From Planctomycetota bacterium (GTDB lineage Bacteria > Planctomycetota > J058 > JAJDCP01): DNA of 64,000 nucleotides. The position numbers and the translations under genes are program-made. Location of the stretch: the NCBI GenBank assembly GCA_029260765.1, contig JAJDCP010000124.1, positions 32,441-96,440 on the forward strand. The letters run 5' to 3'. The notes under the pieces are model-generated. The model did no database searches and was not told where the DNA came from. It saw only the letters and a list, made by a program, of their open reading frames with translations. Each line of letters opens with the position of its first letter. The stretch's first letter is position 1. Below are positions 9,042 to 18,910 of this stretch, piece after piece.

Positions 9042-11594
9042 TCAGACAGGCTCGTCGCTAGGCGGCAGCTCGTGGACGAAGCCGTTGGCGCGGAATGCCA
9101 GCAGGCTGGAAGCAGAGCTGATCTCGAGCGCCTCTTCGAAGGCGGCACGCACGTCGGCCATACGGTCCTGACGTGCCTCGAAATACATCATCATAGCGCG
9201 CTCGCTGCCCTCCTCTTCCCACACCGCCCGCCAGGGATACAGGCGCGTAGGCTGAAGGCCAGCGACATCGAAGGGGCCAGCTGCAGGCTCAGGCAAGGCG
9301 ATCGGGGCTCCCAGACAAGCATCGGGGATGTCCCAGGCGTCGACCAGCTGCACGGCCTGCGCGCGCACCTCAGTGCACAACTTGTTGACTTGCTTACGCA
9401 GCGCCCGCGCCTTACCCGGCGCGAGCATCTCATGTTCGAGGTACCAGCCCGCGTGTGCCTCGATGCATGCCAACGCGTTGAGACTGCACAAGCGCTCGAG
9501 AGCCTCGCGCACCGGGCCCGGCTCGAGGGCCGCACAGGCCGCCTGGAAACTGACCAGCAGGCGGGTTTCGACGTGCGCTTCGGCCACGGAGAGGAGATGG
9601 TTCTGGCAGGCGATGAACGCAGCGAACGAGTCTTCGCCACGCTCGATGCGAGCCTTCAGACGACGGGCCACAGAGGTCAGCAGCGAGCTCTCGCGCGCCT
9701 CGAAGAGGCTGCGCTGGAAGCCCGCGTCGCGCAGGTGCGCCTCGCTGCTCAGACGGATGCTGACGGGGTTGAAGTCGGCCAGATTCGAGGCCGCCTGGCT
9801 CGCCAGGTAGCGCAACAGGCCGAAGAACTTCAGCTCACCGAAGTGCTGTTTCAGCTCGCTCAGCAGACCCTTGGCGACCAACTGCATCAGCACCGTGTTG
9901 TCGCCCTCGAAGGTCGAAAAAACGTCGGTGTCCGCCTTCAGAGCGGCAAAACGGTTGACCGCCAGATAACCCTGCCCACCGCAGCACTCGCGGCAGATCT
10001 GCAGCGTGCGCGTGGTGTGCCAGGTGCTGCAGGCCTTGAGTCCCGCCGCCATCACCTCAAGCTCGCGGCGGCGCTCGGGATCTGCTTCGGCGAAGTGCTG
10101 CACCAATTCTTGCAAGGCAAAGTGCAACGCATAGCTCTTCGCCAATAACGGCATCAGCCTGCGCTGATGGCTATGGTAGTCGAGCAGCCGCAACTCGGGC
10201 GCCCCCTCGGGACCGAACTGCCGGCGTCGCTGGCCATAACGGATCGCGATGCACAAGCCGACGCGGGCCGCGCTCGCCGCAGCACAGGCGACGCCCACCC
10301 TGCCGCCCACCAATGTCTCGAGCATCGAGAAGAAACGTCGCGACGGGCTGGGAATCGAGCTGCTGTAGGTTCCCTCGGGGCTGACAGCACCGAAGCGATC
10401 GAGCAGGCTCTCGCGGGGAATAGAAACGCGCTTGAAATGGAGCCGGCCGTTGTCGACTCCATTGAGTCCCAACTTGAGACCACAATCCTCAATAGAGACG
10501 CCGACAGCGGGCTGCCCGTCTTCGTTGCGGATCGGAACCAGAAAAGCGTGCACACCGTGCTGCTGAGCGTCGATCTGCAACTGTGCAAAGACCACCGCCA
10601 GGCGTCCGTGCGCGGCTGCATTGCCGATGTAGTCTTTGCGGGCCGCGTTGTTTGGAGTCGAGAGCTCGAAGGTCTGGCTGGCCGCATCGTAGCGAGCCAC
10701 GGTCTCGACCGAGCGCACATTGGAGCCGTGGCCGGTCTCGCTCATCGCGAAGCAGCCAGGTAGCTCGAGGCTGGCGACCCGGGGAAGCAAGTCTCGCTGC
10801 TGGCGGGCGTTGCCCAGCTGCAAGATGCTGTTCCCGAACAGACCGAACTGGACGCCGAACTTGACCACGAGGCTGAGATCGTGCAGCGCCAGGGTCTCGA
10901 ATACGGCGACGAACCCCTCGGGATCGTTGCGGCCGCCACAGCTCTCGGGGTACAGCAGGCCACCATAGCCACGGCGCGCGAGCTCGCGGCACCAAAGCAG
11001 CACCCGCTCTCGGTAGCTGGCGCTGTCGAGGTCGTAGCGGTGGGCGAAGACAGGGTCGCGCAGCAAGGTCTTGATCTGCTTCCGCAGCGGGGCCCGGGAC
11101 CCCTCAAGCAGGCGCGTCAAGGCGCCCAGGTCCAAGGCAGGGGCCGGCTCCAGCGTGGGACTGGGAGCTTGCTCAGCCAGCAGGGCACGGCAGGCTTCGA
11201 CACCGACCAGGCCCAGTGCCGCCTCGACCTCGTGTAGAGCCCGCTGGGCCTTCGGAGAGAGCCCTCCCTCGGTCGCACCGCTGATGCGCGCCATGCCCAT
11301 GCCCAGACCTGCCAACGACTTCCGCTCGGAGGCGCCGGTCTGCGCCGCCAACTTGCGGATATGCTCGAGCCAGGCCTGCAGCTCCTGAGGCGCGGGCGGC
11401 TGGCCCGGATCGAGCAGACGGGGCAGCGCGCGCGCCGCCGCTGGCCCAAGGCCCGCGGTCTGTTCCAGGCTCTGGCGGGCGGTGATGATCTCGCTGGGGG
11501 TCAACACGCCGTCTGCCCAGGCAACGTAGGCCAGGGGCAGCAGAGCGCTGACCTCGGGATCGTCCAGCTCGTGTTCTTGCAGGGGGGCTTCCAA
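9042..11594 (-). CDS. Acyl-CoA oxidase-like protein with TerB-like N-terminus
   Basis: 850 residues, longer than a typical acyl-CoA dehydrogenase (about 380) and closer to the peroxisomal acyl-CoA oxidase class. Residues about 10-90 (LLPLAYVAWADGVLTPSEI) resemble a TerB-like helical domain. The flavoprotein core follows, with FAMSETGHGSNV, GGRVGVACAAASAARVG, RYGQRRRQFG and CCGGQGYLAVNRF. Expected chemistry is FAD-dependent alpha,beta-oxidation of an acyl-CoA to the enoyl-CoA, with oxygen or another acceptor. The start is a TTG at 11594 with GGAG about eight bases upstream. It is monocistronic on this strand. The TerB-like fusion is unusual, and its purpose is unknown. Confidence 0.85.
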   Translation of the reverse strand: MEAPLQEHELDDPEVSALLPLAYVAWADGVLTPSEIITARQSLEQTAGLGPAAARALPRLLDPGQPPAPQELQAWLEHIRKLAAQTGASERKSLAGLGMGMARISGATEGGLSPKAQRALHEVEAALGLVGVEACRALLAEQAPSPTLEPAPALDLGALTRLLEGSRAPLRKQIKTLLRDPVFAHRYDLDSASYRERVLLWCRELARRGYGGLLYPESCGGRNDPEGFVAVFETLALHDLSLVVKFGVQFGLFGNSILQLGNARQQRDLLPRVASLELPGCFAMSETGHGSNVRSVETVARYDAASQTFELSTPNNAARKDYIGNAAAHGRLAVVFAQLQIDAQQHGVHAFLVPIRNEDGQPAVGVSIEDCGLKLGLNGVDNGRLHFKRVSIPRESLLDRFGAVSPEGTYSSSIPSPSRRFFSMLETLVGGRVGVACAAASAARVGLCIAIRYGQRRRQFGPEGAPELRLLDYHSHQRRLMPLLAKSYALHFALQELVQHFAEADPERRRELEVMAAGLKACSTWHTTRTLQICRECCGGQGYLAVNRFAALKADTDVFSTFEGDNTVLMQLVAKGLLSELKQHFGELKFFGLLRYLASQAASNLADFNPVSIRLSSEAHLRDAGFQRSLFEARESSLLTSVARRLKARIERGEDSFAAFIACQNHLLSVAEAHVETRLLVSFQAACAALEPGPVREALERLCSLNALACIEAHAGWYLEHEMLAPGKARALRKQVNKLCTEVRAQAVQLVDAWDIPDACLGAPIALPEPAAGPFDVAGLQPTRLYPWRAVWEEEGSERAMMMYFEARQDRMADVRAAFEEALEISSASSLLAFRANGFVHELPPSDEPV

Positions 11595-11725
11595 GGTTCT
11601 CGCTCCTGGCAGCGGGCGGCCGTATCACTCGTGGGCGACACCCTCGCTGAGATTTGTTCTCCATCTTGTACAATAAAACAGGGCCTTGCCACGTCTCACT
11701 CATGGACGGCTGTCAGGAGGAAACG

Positions 11726-12100
11726 ATGCGAACCCTTGCGATCCTGCTATTGAGCGCAGCGGTGGTGGCCTGCAGCGGCTGCCTGCACCTGCGTCGCGGC
11801 AGCAGCTACTCGGTCAGCTACGCACGCCATCACTCCTATGACTGCGCCTGCAGCAGCTGTGCCCCTGCCCCGCGTGTCCAGGTGTACCGGAGCCACTCCT
11901 ACGGCTGCGGCTGCAGCTCGTGTGCGCCCCGCGTCCGGGTCTACGCTGCCCATCCCTATGGCTGCGGCTGCAGCTCGTGTGCGCCCCGCGTCCAGATCTA
12001 CCGGTCTCACGCCTGGGGTTGTGGCTGCAACACCTGCCGCCCGGCCCATGTGCACCTCCACGGACGGCGCGGAGGTCTGCGGGTCAACATCCACAGATAG
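11726..12100 (+). CDS. Cys/His-rich tandem-repeat lipoprotein
   Basis: 124 residues. A signal peptide with a lipobox-like end (AAVVACSGC) predicts a lipoprotein. The mature part consists of four tandem repeats of about 20 residues with the pattern (H)xYGCGCSSCAPRVxVYxS, giving regularly spaced CxCxxC triplets alternating with Tyr, His and Arg. The last copy diverges (WGCGCNTC). An AGGAGG element five bases before the ATG at 11726 fixes the start. The repeated cysteines and histidines suggest metal binding or disulfide cross-linking at the cell surface, but I recognise no family. It sits between divergent and downstream metabolic genes with no clear operon. Confidence 0.75.
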   Translation: MRTLAILLLSAAVVACSGCLHLRRGSSYSVSYARHHSYDCACSSCAPAPRVQVYRSHSYGCGCSSCAPRVRVYAAHPYGCGCSSCAPRVQIYRSHAWGCGCNTCRPAHVHLHGRRGGLRVNIHR

Positions 12101-12180
12101 GTGCGTGGCGCCAACAAAACGCGGCGCATTCGCTCCAAGAGTGATAGACTCGGCGCCAAGCCTGGCTTGCCGAGAGAGCG

Positions 12181-13257
12181 ATGGAACCACGCCTGACTCC
12201 CCCCACTCCGCGTGGGCAGACTTCCGTTACCCGTCCCACCCGTCATTGGTATCTGCTCGGACGAGCGCGCTGGTTGCGCCGTAAGCCGCAAGCACGCAGC
12301 CTGCTGGGCATCCCGCTGGTGTTGTTCCGTGATGCCGGGGGCCGGGCCCACGCCCTGCTTGATCGCTGCGCGCATCGGAATGTCCCCCTGGTCCAGGGGC
12401 GCGTCACGGCCGACGGTTGCCTCGAATGCCCCTACCACGGCTGGCGCTTTGACGGCGCCGGCAGCTGCCGCAAGGTACCGGGCCTGTGCGGGGACAACAG
12501 CGCGACGGGGCGCAGCGTGCCGAGCTTTCCCATCCGCGAGCAGCAGGGCTATCTGTGGGTGTATCCAGAGGCCGGCGCGACGCCCTCGCACGAGCCGTTC
12601 GAGTTTCCTCTGCGCGGCGAGCAGGGCTACAGCGTGGTGCGGCGGGAGCTCGAGGTCGAAGCCAGCTTGCATGCCTTTGCCGAGAATGCTCTCGACGTGC
12701 CGCATACGGCATTCCTGCACAAAGGGCTGTTCCGCGGCAGCGCCGAGCCCAACCTGATCGAGGTGGCCGTCACCCGGGCGGCCGACCGCGTAGAGGCTGA
12801 GTACATCGGCGAGCCGCGGCCGGAGGGCCTGGCGGGGCGTATGTTGTCGCCCTCGGGCGGAATGGTGACGCACTTCGACCGCTTCATCCTGCCCGGGATC
12901 ATTCAGGTGGAATACCGCATCGGCAGCGAGAACCACATCCTGGTCACGGCTTTCTGCACGGCGGAAGAAGACTTCCGCACCCGCATCCACGCGGAGGTCT
13001 CCTTCCGGCTGCGGCTGCCGCACTGGTTGCTCAAGCCGTTCATCCTGCCCGTCGCGCTGCGCATCTTCAAGCAGGATGCGGTCATCCTCAAACAGCAGAG
13101 CGCCAACATCCGGCGTTTCGGGGGCGAGGCCTATACCTCGACCGAGCTCGACGTGCTCGGACCGCACATCCTGCGCCTGCTGCGCGCCGCCGAGCGCGAC
13201 CGACCGGTAGACGGCGACCGCGAGCCCTGGCAGAAGCGCTTGAAGATGCTGGTGTAG
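12181..13257 (+). CDS. Rieske [2Fe-2S] non-heme iron oxygenase
   Basis: 358 residues. The Rieske motif CAHRN...CLECPYHGW gives ligands C63, H65, C83 and H86. The catalytic mononuclear-iron motif follows around residues 168-180 (ENALDVPHTAFLH, the DxxHxxxxH pattern). Length and order match oxygenase components of the vanillate demethylase / pheophorbide oxygenase / sterol-side group, which hydroxylate or demethylate aromatic or polycyclic substrates using electrons from a separate reductase. No reductase gene is adjacent. The substrate cannot be told from this sequence. Confidence 0.88.
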   Translation: MEPRLTPPTPRGQTSVTRPTRHWYLLGRARWLRRKPQARSLLGIPLVLFRDAGGRAHALLDRCAHRNVPLVQGRVTADGCLECPYHGWRFDGAGSCRKVPGLCGDNSATGRSVPSFPIREQQGYLWVYPEAGATPSHEPFEFPLRGEQGYSVVRRELEVEASLHAFAENALDVPHTAFLHKGLFRGSAEPNLIEVAVTRAADRVEAEYIGEPRPEGLAGRMLSPSGGMVTHFDRFILPGIIQVEYRIGSENHILVTAFCTAEEDFRTRIHAEVSFRLRLPHWLLKPFILPVALRIFKQDAVILKQQSANIRRFGGEAYTSTELDVLGPHILRLLRAAERDRPVDGDREPWQKRLKMLV

Positions 13258-13278
13258 CTGGGGCACGCGCGGCGCCAG

Positions 13279-15483
13279 CTACGGCTCCACCACGACCTGT
13301 GTGGCCGTGTCGGCTTTGATGCGGAACTTGCGCTTGAAGACCTCGCTGCCGTGGAAGGCATGCAGCTCGTAGATCCCGGGCTGCAGCTCGAGGCTCTCAC
13401 CCAACCAACCTTCGGCGACCTGGTTTTGCTGCTCGTCGAAGACCACGAAGCGGACCTTCGGCTTGATCTGCAGCTGCCCGGGTTTCTCGATCAGACCCGG
13501 GGTCGCCCGTGTGAGGAACAGCAGGGCAAAGCTGGTCGCCACACGTGGATCTCGCTCGTGAATGTCACCGCTCCAGCTGCCATCCGGTCTCTGCAAGCCC
13601 AGCAGTGCCCCCACGCCCTCGGGATACCATTCGTGCTCACCGATGAACTCTGTGCCCAGGAGCTGGCCCACGCGCTCGATGGAGTAGAGATAGTAATAAC
13701 GGTTGTGGTAGCTGACGCCCGGGTTCTCTTCGACGGTGAAGTTCTCGGCCAGCCAAGCCATGCCCTGCCGGATCGACGGATCATCCGCGAAATCTTCGAG
13801 CCCCAGCGCCCAGCGCGAGATCAACATGGCGCTCAAGCCGGCGCACGTCATACTCCCGTACGTTTTTCCTTTGCTATAGTAACCCCAGCCCCCATCGTCG
13901 GCCTGGCGGCTGCGGAAGCTGGCCTCGGCTTTCTCCCAGATGCGGGATTCGACCAGCATGCCCCGGCGATGCGCTGAGCGCAGCGCCAACATCGCGAACT
14001 GGCTGGTCGAGTTGTCTCCTCCGGTGTGCTTCCAGGGGCGCTCGCGCGGAGGAAGATTACCCAGCTCCTCGACGCCGGGGCCGTCTCCGTAGGGCGCCTC
14101 CCGCTTCAGCGGTTTCATCTCCACACCGTAGCCCCAGCTGCCATCGGAGCGTTGAGACTCTTGCATGCAGATGGCCGCGTTGCGCAGCAGCTCATAGAAA
14201 CCCGGCTGCTCATACGCGTCCAGGGACATCGTGAACAGCGAGACATCATAGGTCTGGTTGCGCGGTTGCGCTTTGCGCAGATAGGCGTCGAGGGTGGCGG
14301 CAAAGTCTTCATAGACATGCTGCGCTCCGGCATGAAGCAGAGCGAGCGCCGCCAGGTGGTGCGGGCGTGCCGTTCCAAAGGGGAACCCCTCGGTGATGTC
14401 GTTGTCGCGGATCGACTCCCACAGGAACTTGCGGCCCTTGACGATCGCTTCGTTGACGGCGGCCGGGTCGATGCCGTACCCCTCCAACCCCAGAGGCTCG
14501 CGCCCGACCTGCATGAACTCGTTGACGTAGCTGCTCGGATCGACCAGGGTCGGCGCCTCGAACACGGCGTCTCCGCCCTCCGAGACCGCTGGACCCGGGT
14601 CGGGATCGACCGCCGGGTCTGGATCGAGAGCGGGCACCGGCTCGAAGGACGAGAGCAGGGCCTGTTCCAAACCACCACGAGCATGGGCAGTCTGCGCTTG
14701 TTCGAAGGCTGCCTGGGGCTCGCTCCTGGCAGGTAGAGCGCGCAGGCTGGTCTGCGCTCCGTCGCAGACCAACAGCTGTTGGCCTCCTGGCGGCGCCCAG
14801 CCCAGCTTCTCCGTCGGCTCCAGCGATCCGCCCCCGCGCCCGCTCAGGATGAACAGATCGACGCTGGGGAAACGCTCCGGCCAGGACGCTGCTTGGGAAC
14901 GGGGCACGTCCGCCAGGACCACGATGCGCTGCGCCTGCCCTTGCAGAGCAGCCAGGCAGCGCTGCAGAGCCAGCTCGGGATCTTCGACCTGCAGGCCTGT
15001 GACCCCACCGCGGCCCGGCAGCTCCATCGCGCGGGAGCGCGCGGCCACGCCGATACAGGCCACGCCTCCTGCGAGCAGCAGATAGTCGCTCCAGGGTGCC
15101 TCGACGCCCGTCAGGCGCAGGTTGGCCGCCACAAACGGCAGGCCCGACTGTTTGAGTGCCGCGGCCAGCTCCGACGCATCACCGCGCAGGTCCCGGTGCG
15201 CCAGGTTGATCGCATCCACCCCGGCCGCCGCGAGCAGGCTCAGGGCCCACTCCCGTCCACCGTCGTCGCTGGGTCCGCCGGCCGCCAGGCCTCCACCGCT
15301 GAGCAGCAGCAAGGGGGCTTCGGAAAGCTCAAGGGCTTCGGCCAGGCTCAGCTTGCCATGGCGGGCGATCTGCCAGTCGTAGGGATCGCACAGCCCCACC
15401 AGCGGGCTCTGCTGCGCGGACGCCTGCGGAAGCAGACAGCTCAACAGCAGCCAACCGACAAGGGTCGCTGTTTTGTTCCCCAT
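13279..15483 (-). CDS. Exported squalene-cyclase-repeat protein
   Basis: 734 residues from the ATG at 15483, which overlaps the upstream stop by one base (TGATG). A signal peptide (LVGWLLLSCLLPQASAQ) is followed by a region resembling a degenerate calcineurin-like/5'-nucleotidase N-domain (GVDAINLAHRD, LPFVAANLRL) without clear metal ligands. A Pro/Asp-rich linker (about 315-340) follows. The C-terminal half has an alpha/alpha-toroid of prenyltransferase / squalene-cyclase type, with QW-like motifs SDGSWGYG, DDGGWGYY and PDGSWSG. The end (LQPGIYELHAFHG) resembles a PEGA-like beta domain. It is probably periplasmic or surface-located and structural; terpene cyclase activity is not implied. Confidence 0.78.
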   Translation of the reverse strand: MGNKTATLVGWLLLSCLLPQASAQQSPLVGLCDPYDWQIARHGKLSLAEALELSEAPLLLLSGGGLAAGGPSDDGGREWALSLLAAAGVDAINLAHRDLRGDASELAAALKQSGLPFVAANLRLTGVEAPWSDYLLLAGGVACIGVAARSRAMELPGRGGVTGLQVEDPELALQRCLAALQGQAQRIVVLADVPRSQAASWPERFPSVDLFILSGRGGGSLEPTEKLGWAPPGGQQLLVCDGAQTSLRALPARSEPQAAFEQAQTAHARGGLEQALLSSFEPVPALDPDPAVDPDPGPAVSEGGDAVFEAPTLVDPSSYVNEFMQVGREPLGLEGYGIDPAAVNEAIVKGRKFLWESIRDNDITEGFPFGTARPHHLAALALLHAGAQHVYEDFAATLDAYLRKAQPRNQTYDVSLFTMSLDAYEQPGFYELLRNAAICMQESQRSDGSWGYGVEMKPLKREAPYGDGPGVEELGNLPPRERPWKHTGGDNSTSQFAMLALRSAHRRGMLVESRIWEKAEASFRSRQADDGGWGYYSKGKTYGSMTCAGLSAMLISRWALGLEDFADDPSIRQGMAWLAENFTVEENPGVSYHNRYYYLYSIERVGQLLGTEFIGEHEWYPEGVGALLGLQRPDGSWSGDIHERDPRVATSFALLFLTRATPGLIEKPGQLQIKPKVRFVVFDEQQNQVAEGWLGESLELQPGIYELHAFHGSEVFKRKFRIKADTATQVVVEP

Positions 15484-17777
15484 CACTCGAACTCCTGATA
15501 CTGTTGAGCCACGCCGATCAGGCTCCAGACGATACTGAACATGCCGGCCCAACGTCCGGCGGCCTGGCCCCCATCGAGGTTGGCGTAGGTGCTGGTGGGT
15601 GTGGTTGCGCTGAAACCGAGCGTACACAGGATCCAGTCCTGCACCGGATCACTTCCCTCACTCACCGTCCCGGGAGCCAGGTTGGCCATCACGAAGCCCT
15701 TGAAGCAGGTGATGGTCTGCAGCTGCCACTGGTGGATATCGATGTACTCCGTCATGCTCTGGCCCTCGCCACCCGAGCCGCGGCCGATGGTCGACCCAGT
15801 ACGCAGATCGACGCTCCACCAATCGCCTGCGCCTTCGGCCTGGGGAAAGACCTGCGCGCGGCCCGTCTCATTGCGCGCGATGCCCCAGGCGCTCAAGGCT
15901 GGCAGCCCGGCGAGGCCTTCGGGGGCTGCCAGCGTGGCGCTATGTCCGGCCGCCCGGGCGGCCTCGAAGCGTGCGTGGGCGCCACGCACTGTCCCCATCC
16001 AGGGTGCGGTGTCGCGCACCAGCAGCGACTCGAGCACCGTCGAGCCGATTCCCAAGAACAGGTTGGCCCGGAAAGCGGCCTCTGTCGCCTCGGCAGTGCG
16101 TGGGTAGCAGAGCGTGCCATCGTAGACCACGTCGAGCACATCACGGCGGCCGATGGTGCGTTCTTCGGCATGAGGCACCGCCCACTTGCACTTCTGCAGA
16201 ATCAGCGGCCCGCTCAGCAAGCCCAACTCGGGCTGCCCCGAGAGATAGTCGGCCAACAGGCCTCGGCGTAGACGTTGCCAGTCGTGCAGAAGCTCCGGCA
16301 TCATCTTGACCACGGCTGCATTGTTGACGTAACGCATCGGGTCTTTGTGGGCGTTGGCCAGGCGGTCGTAGAGTCCGGCGATGCCCTCGACGGCCTCGAG
16401 CTTGAGCCAGGCGGCCACCTCTTCCCTGATCGGGCCGGGCGCGACCAGGATGTCCGTGACGAAGACCGGCGAGACATCCTGACGCAAGCGGCCATAGATC
16501 AGCCGTTCTCTGCGTACCAGCTCCTGGCCAGGCAGTTTCCACTCCAGTTCGAGCGTCAAAGCCTCGAGCTGGATGTCTTGTGGAGTCGCTCCCTGCTCAT
16601 CGCCGGTCAACGCCCCGCCCAGATTCATGCCTCCCAGGCCGCCCCCCAGTTGAGCCGCGGCCGGGCCACTCTTGAACACGAAGCTGCGGCCGGCCTTATC
16701 GAACTCGAGGCGCGACTTGTACTGGCGGTTGCCGTGGCGCAGCACGACGCGGAAGGTCTCAAAGCCGGCGATGGTGTGATAGAACTCGTCCGGCGACCAT
16801 TCTTGCGGCGCGCCGGTGACCCTGCCGCGCGTCGGGACCACCTCGAGACGCAAGGGATCGCTGATCAGCTCTTCAGGCTTGAAACTGCGCTCGAGCAACA
16901 CCGTCGGCTGCTCAGGGGCATCCGCACCGGTGGCCGTCAGCACAACCCGTATGCGCAGCTCGGAGCGCTGGCCTGGAGGGGGGTACAGCACCGCCTTGGT
17001 CGCGGCCAGCCGTTCCGCGTCGGGGAGAGCCTCGTCAGGGCCCAGAGCGAGCGGGGCCTCGGGTGCGGCCTCGAGGCGCACGAGCACGCGGGTACCCAGG
17101 GCCGCGCGCAGGTGCTGCTGCCAGGCCTCGAAGTCATGCCGGGGCTCGGTGCTCGCCTGCAGCGCAGCCTCGAGAGCCGGCAGCTCAAGCGCGGCCGCAT
17201 CGAAGGCCTCGTCGAGCACGCGCTGGCGGTTGGCGCGGGCGGCCAGCAGCTCAGCACGTTGGCTGGCGGCGTCGACCCCGAAGCGCGCCAGGACCTCGTC
17301 GACCTCGAAGGGCGTCTCGTCCGGGGTGTGCAGCTCTTCGGGCACTGTCCCCAAGGCTGCCATGATGGCGTCGATCTCCGCCTCGCTGCGCTCGACCGGC
17401 AGGTAGCGGAAGCGCTGGCCTGCCGCCCCGCACAAAGTCCCGAGCAGCAGCGCGCGGTCCCAGTCGTTGCCGGCACCTGCGGCCAGCGTGCCTTCGACGC
17501 CCCGTACCGCTCCCAGATAGGGCTCAAAGGCGATGTTCTGCTCCACCCAGGCGCGCAACAGCTCGGGATCTTTGCCGACCTCAGCCACCAGTCCATGAGG
17601 GCTCAAGGGGCTGCTCGTGCGGTTGAGCACTTCCTGGCGCAAGTAGCTGCGCACATCGCGCAGCCGCCGCTGCACGTCGCGCAGATCGATCGCGGGTTCT
17701 TCCTGGGCGACGCTGTACAAACTGCACAGGCCAAGACCGAGCAACACCATCAGCAAAGAGATCGGGTTTCGGGCCAT
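15483..17777 (-). CDS. Exported transglutaminase-like protein
   Basis: 764 residues with a signal peptide (ISLLMVLLGLGLCSLYSVAQ). AAGGAG six bases before the ATG at 17777 fixes the start. The N-terminal 110 residues (LRAWVEQNIAFEPYLGAVRG, DWDRALLLGTLCGAAGQRFRYLPVE) resemble the front of a transglutaminase-like domain, but I do not see a full Cys-His-Asp triad. The rest is a large unrecognised extracytoplasmic region with a hydrophobic C-terminal stretch (WAGMFSIVWSLIGVAQ). It is translationally coupled to the cyclase-repeat gene, so the two probably act together at the envelope. The family is unnamed to me. Confidence 0.7.
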   Translation of the reverse strand: MARNPISLLMVLLGLGLCSLYSVAQEEPAIDLRDVQRRLRDVRSYLRQEVLNRTSSPLSPHGLVAEVGKDPELLRAWVEQNIAFEPYLGAVRGVEGTLAAGAGNDWDRALLLGTLCGAAGQRFRYLPVERSEAEIDAIMAALGTVPEELHTPDETPFEVDEVLARFGVDAASQRAELLAARANRQRVLDEAFDAAALELPALEAALQASTEPRHDFEAWQQHLRAALGTRVLVRLEAAPEAPLALGPDEALPDAERLAATKAVLYPPPGQRSELRIRVVLTATGADAPEQPTVLLERSFKPEELISDPLRLEVVPTRGRVTGAPQEWSPDEFYHTIAGFETFRVVLRHGNRQYKSRLEFDKAGRSFVFKSGPAAAQLGGGLGGMNLGGALTGDEQGATPQDIQLEALTLELEWKLPGQELVRRERLIYGRLRQDVSPVFVTDILVAPGPIREEVAAWLKLEAVEGIAGLYDRLANAHKDPMRYVNNAAVVKMMPELLHDWQRLRRGLLADYLSGQPELGLLSGPLILQKCKWAVPHAEERTIGRRDVLDVVYDGTLCYPRTAEATEAAFRANLFLGIGSTVLESLLVRDTAPWMGTVRGAHARFEAARAAGHSATLAAPEGLAGLPALSAWGIARNETGRAQVFPQAEGAGDWWSVDLRTGSTIGRGSGGEGQSMTEYIDIHQWQLQTITCFKGFVMANLAPGTVSEGSDPVQDWILCTLGFSATTPTSTYANLDGGQAAGRWAGMFSIVWSLIGVAQQYQEFE

Positions 17778-17824
17778 GATTCGCTCCTTGGAGGCCGGCA
17801 CGCCTGGGACGTGCGGAACGCTTG

Positions 17825-18910
17825 TTATTCGGGCGCACACAGCTCGACGAGATCGCGTCCCAGCTTGCCGAGAGAGAGCCCCTCGGTGTTGCTCATGATC
17901 GCGATCACCGTGCCGCTCTTGGGGTCGATGGTCAGGTAGGTCGAGGTCTTCTGCTGCGCGCCCGAGTGACCGACCAGCAAGCGGGGCCGCTTCGAGATGC
18001 TGAAGCCCAGGCCATAGCCGGTGCGCGTGCCATCGGCGGTGGCCTGGCGGGTCCACACCAGGTCGCGCGTCTCGCGCGCAAGCAGCGCACCAGACAGCAT
18101 GCCCAGCCCGAAGCGGGCCAGGTCTTCGACGTTCGAGAGGAAGCCGCCCCCGGGGAGCTTCCAGCTGACATCATTGTCCCCCGAACGGATCCGGCGGCGC
18201 GCCAGATTGTAGCGGTAGCCCACGGCGCGTTCAGGCAGCTCGAGCCACTGGTAGTCGGGCTCCAGGCTGTCCATCCCCAGCACATCGGCGATACGCTCTT
18301 GAACCTGGCTGGCGTAGGGCTGCTCGCCCGCGCGTTGCACGACCGCGCCGAGCAGGATGTAGCCATGGGTCGTGTAGCTGTAGGCCGTGCCGGGTTCGTG
18401 GACCAACGGCGATTCCTTGAAAGTGTCGAGGGCGACGACCATGTCTTCGAAGGGATGCGCGCTCTCGTACTCGACCTCGCTACGGATCACCGGCCCATTG
18501 CTGTAATGGACGATGCCGCCCTGGTGGCACAAGAGCTGCCGGGCCGAGATCGGGAACGGCTTGGCGGGGAACTCTGGCAGGTAGCTACAGACGTCGGCGT
18601 CGAGGTCGAGCAGCTCCGCTTCCCAGAGCTGCAGCGCCACGACCGCCGTCAGGGGCTTGGAGATCGACGCCCAACGAAAACGCGTGGCTGGCGTGACGGG
18701 CAGCTCGTTCTCGCGGTCCGCCCAGCCGTAGCAGCCGGTGTAGGCCAACGCGCCGTTTTGCGCCACGCACACGGCCATACCGACGATCTCCTGCTCCTCG
18801 ATAGCTCGCGCGACCCGCGCGTCAACTGCGGCCTGCAGCTCGGCGGCGAGCTCCTGCCCCAGGGCGGTGGTCACGAGCAGCGTGCACAGGGCGAGACAAG
18901 GGATGCGCAT
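17825..18910 (-). CDS. Exported beta-lactamase-fold serine hydrolase
   Basis: 361 residues from the ATG at 18910, with a signal peptide ending near TTALGQ. The class C / penicillin-binding-like motif SxxK is seen as SISK (S82, K85). A YTTHGYILLG segment stands where YxN is usual, and LVGHSGAQQ serves as the late HxG element. This is the beta-lactamase family PF00144, which includes esterases, D-aminopeptidases and the LACTB group. The reaction and substrate are unknown, and resistance is not implied. It lies 47 nt upstream of the transglutaminase-like gene and reads the same way, so it may lead that operon. Confidence 0.85.
   Translation of the reverse strand: MRIPCLALCTLLVTTALGQELAAELQAAVDARVARAIEEQEIVGMAVCVAQNGALAYTGCYGWADRENELPVTPATRFRWASISKPLTAVVALQLWEAELLDLDADVCSYLPEFPAKPFPISARQLLCHQGGIVHYSNGPVIRSEVEYESAHPFEDMVVALDTFKESPLVHEPGTAYSYTTHGYILLGAVVQRAGEQPYASQVQERIADVLGMDSLEPDYQWLELPERAVGYRYNLARRRIRSGDNDVSWKLPGGGFLSNVEDLARFGLGMLSGALLARETRDLVWTRQATADGTRTGYGLGFSISKRPRLLVGHSGAQQKTSTYLTIDPKSGTVIAIMSNTEGLSLGKLGRDLVELCAPE

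Noticed and set aside
16275..17939. 554-codon plus-strand open frame
   Set aside because: It lies antisense to the transglutaminase-like gene, which has a signal peptide and good ribosome-binding site. The antisense product is Ala/Arg/Gln-rich without motifs.
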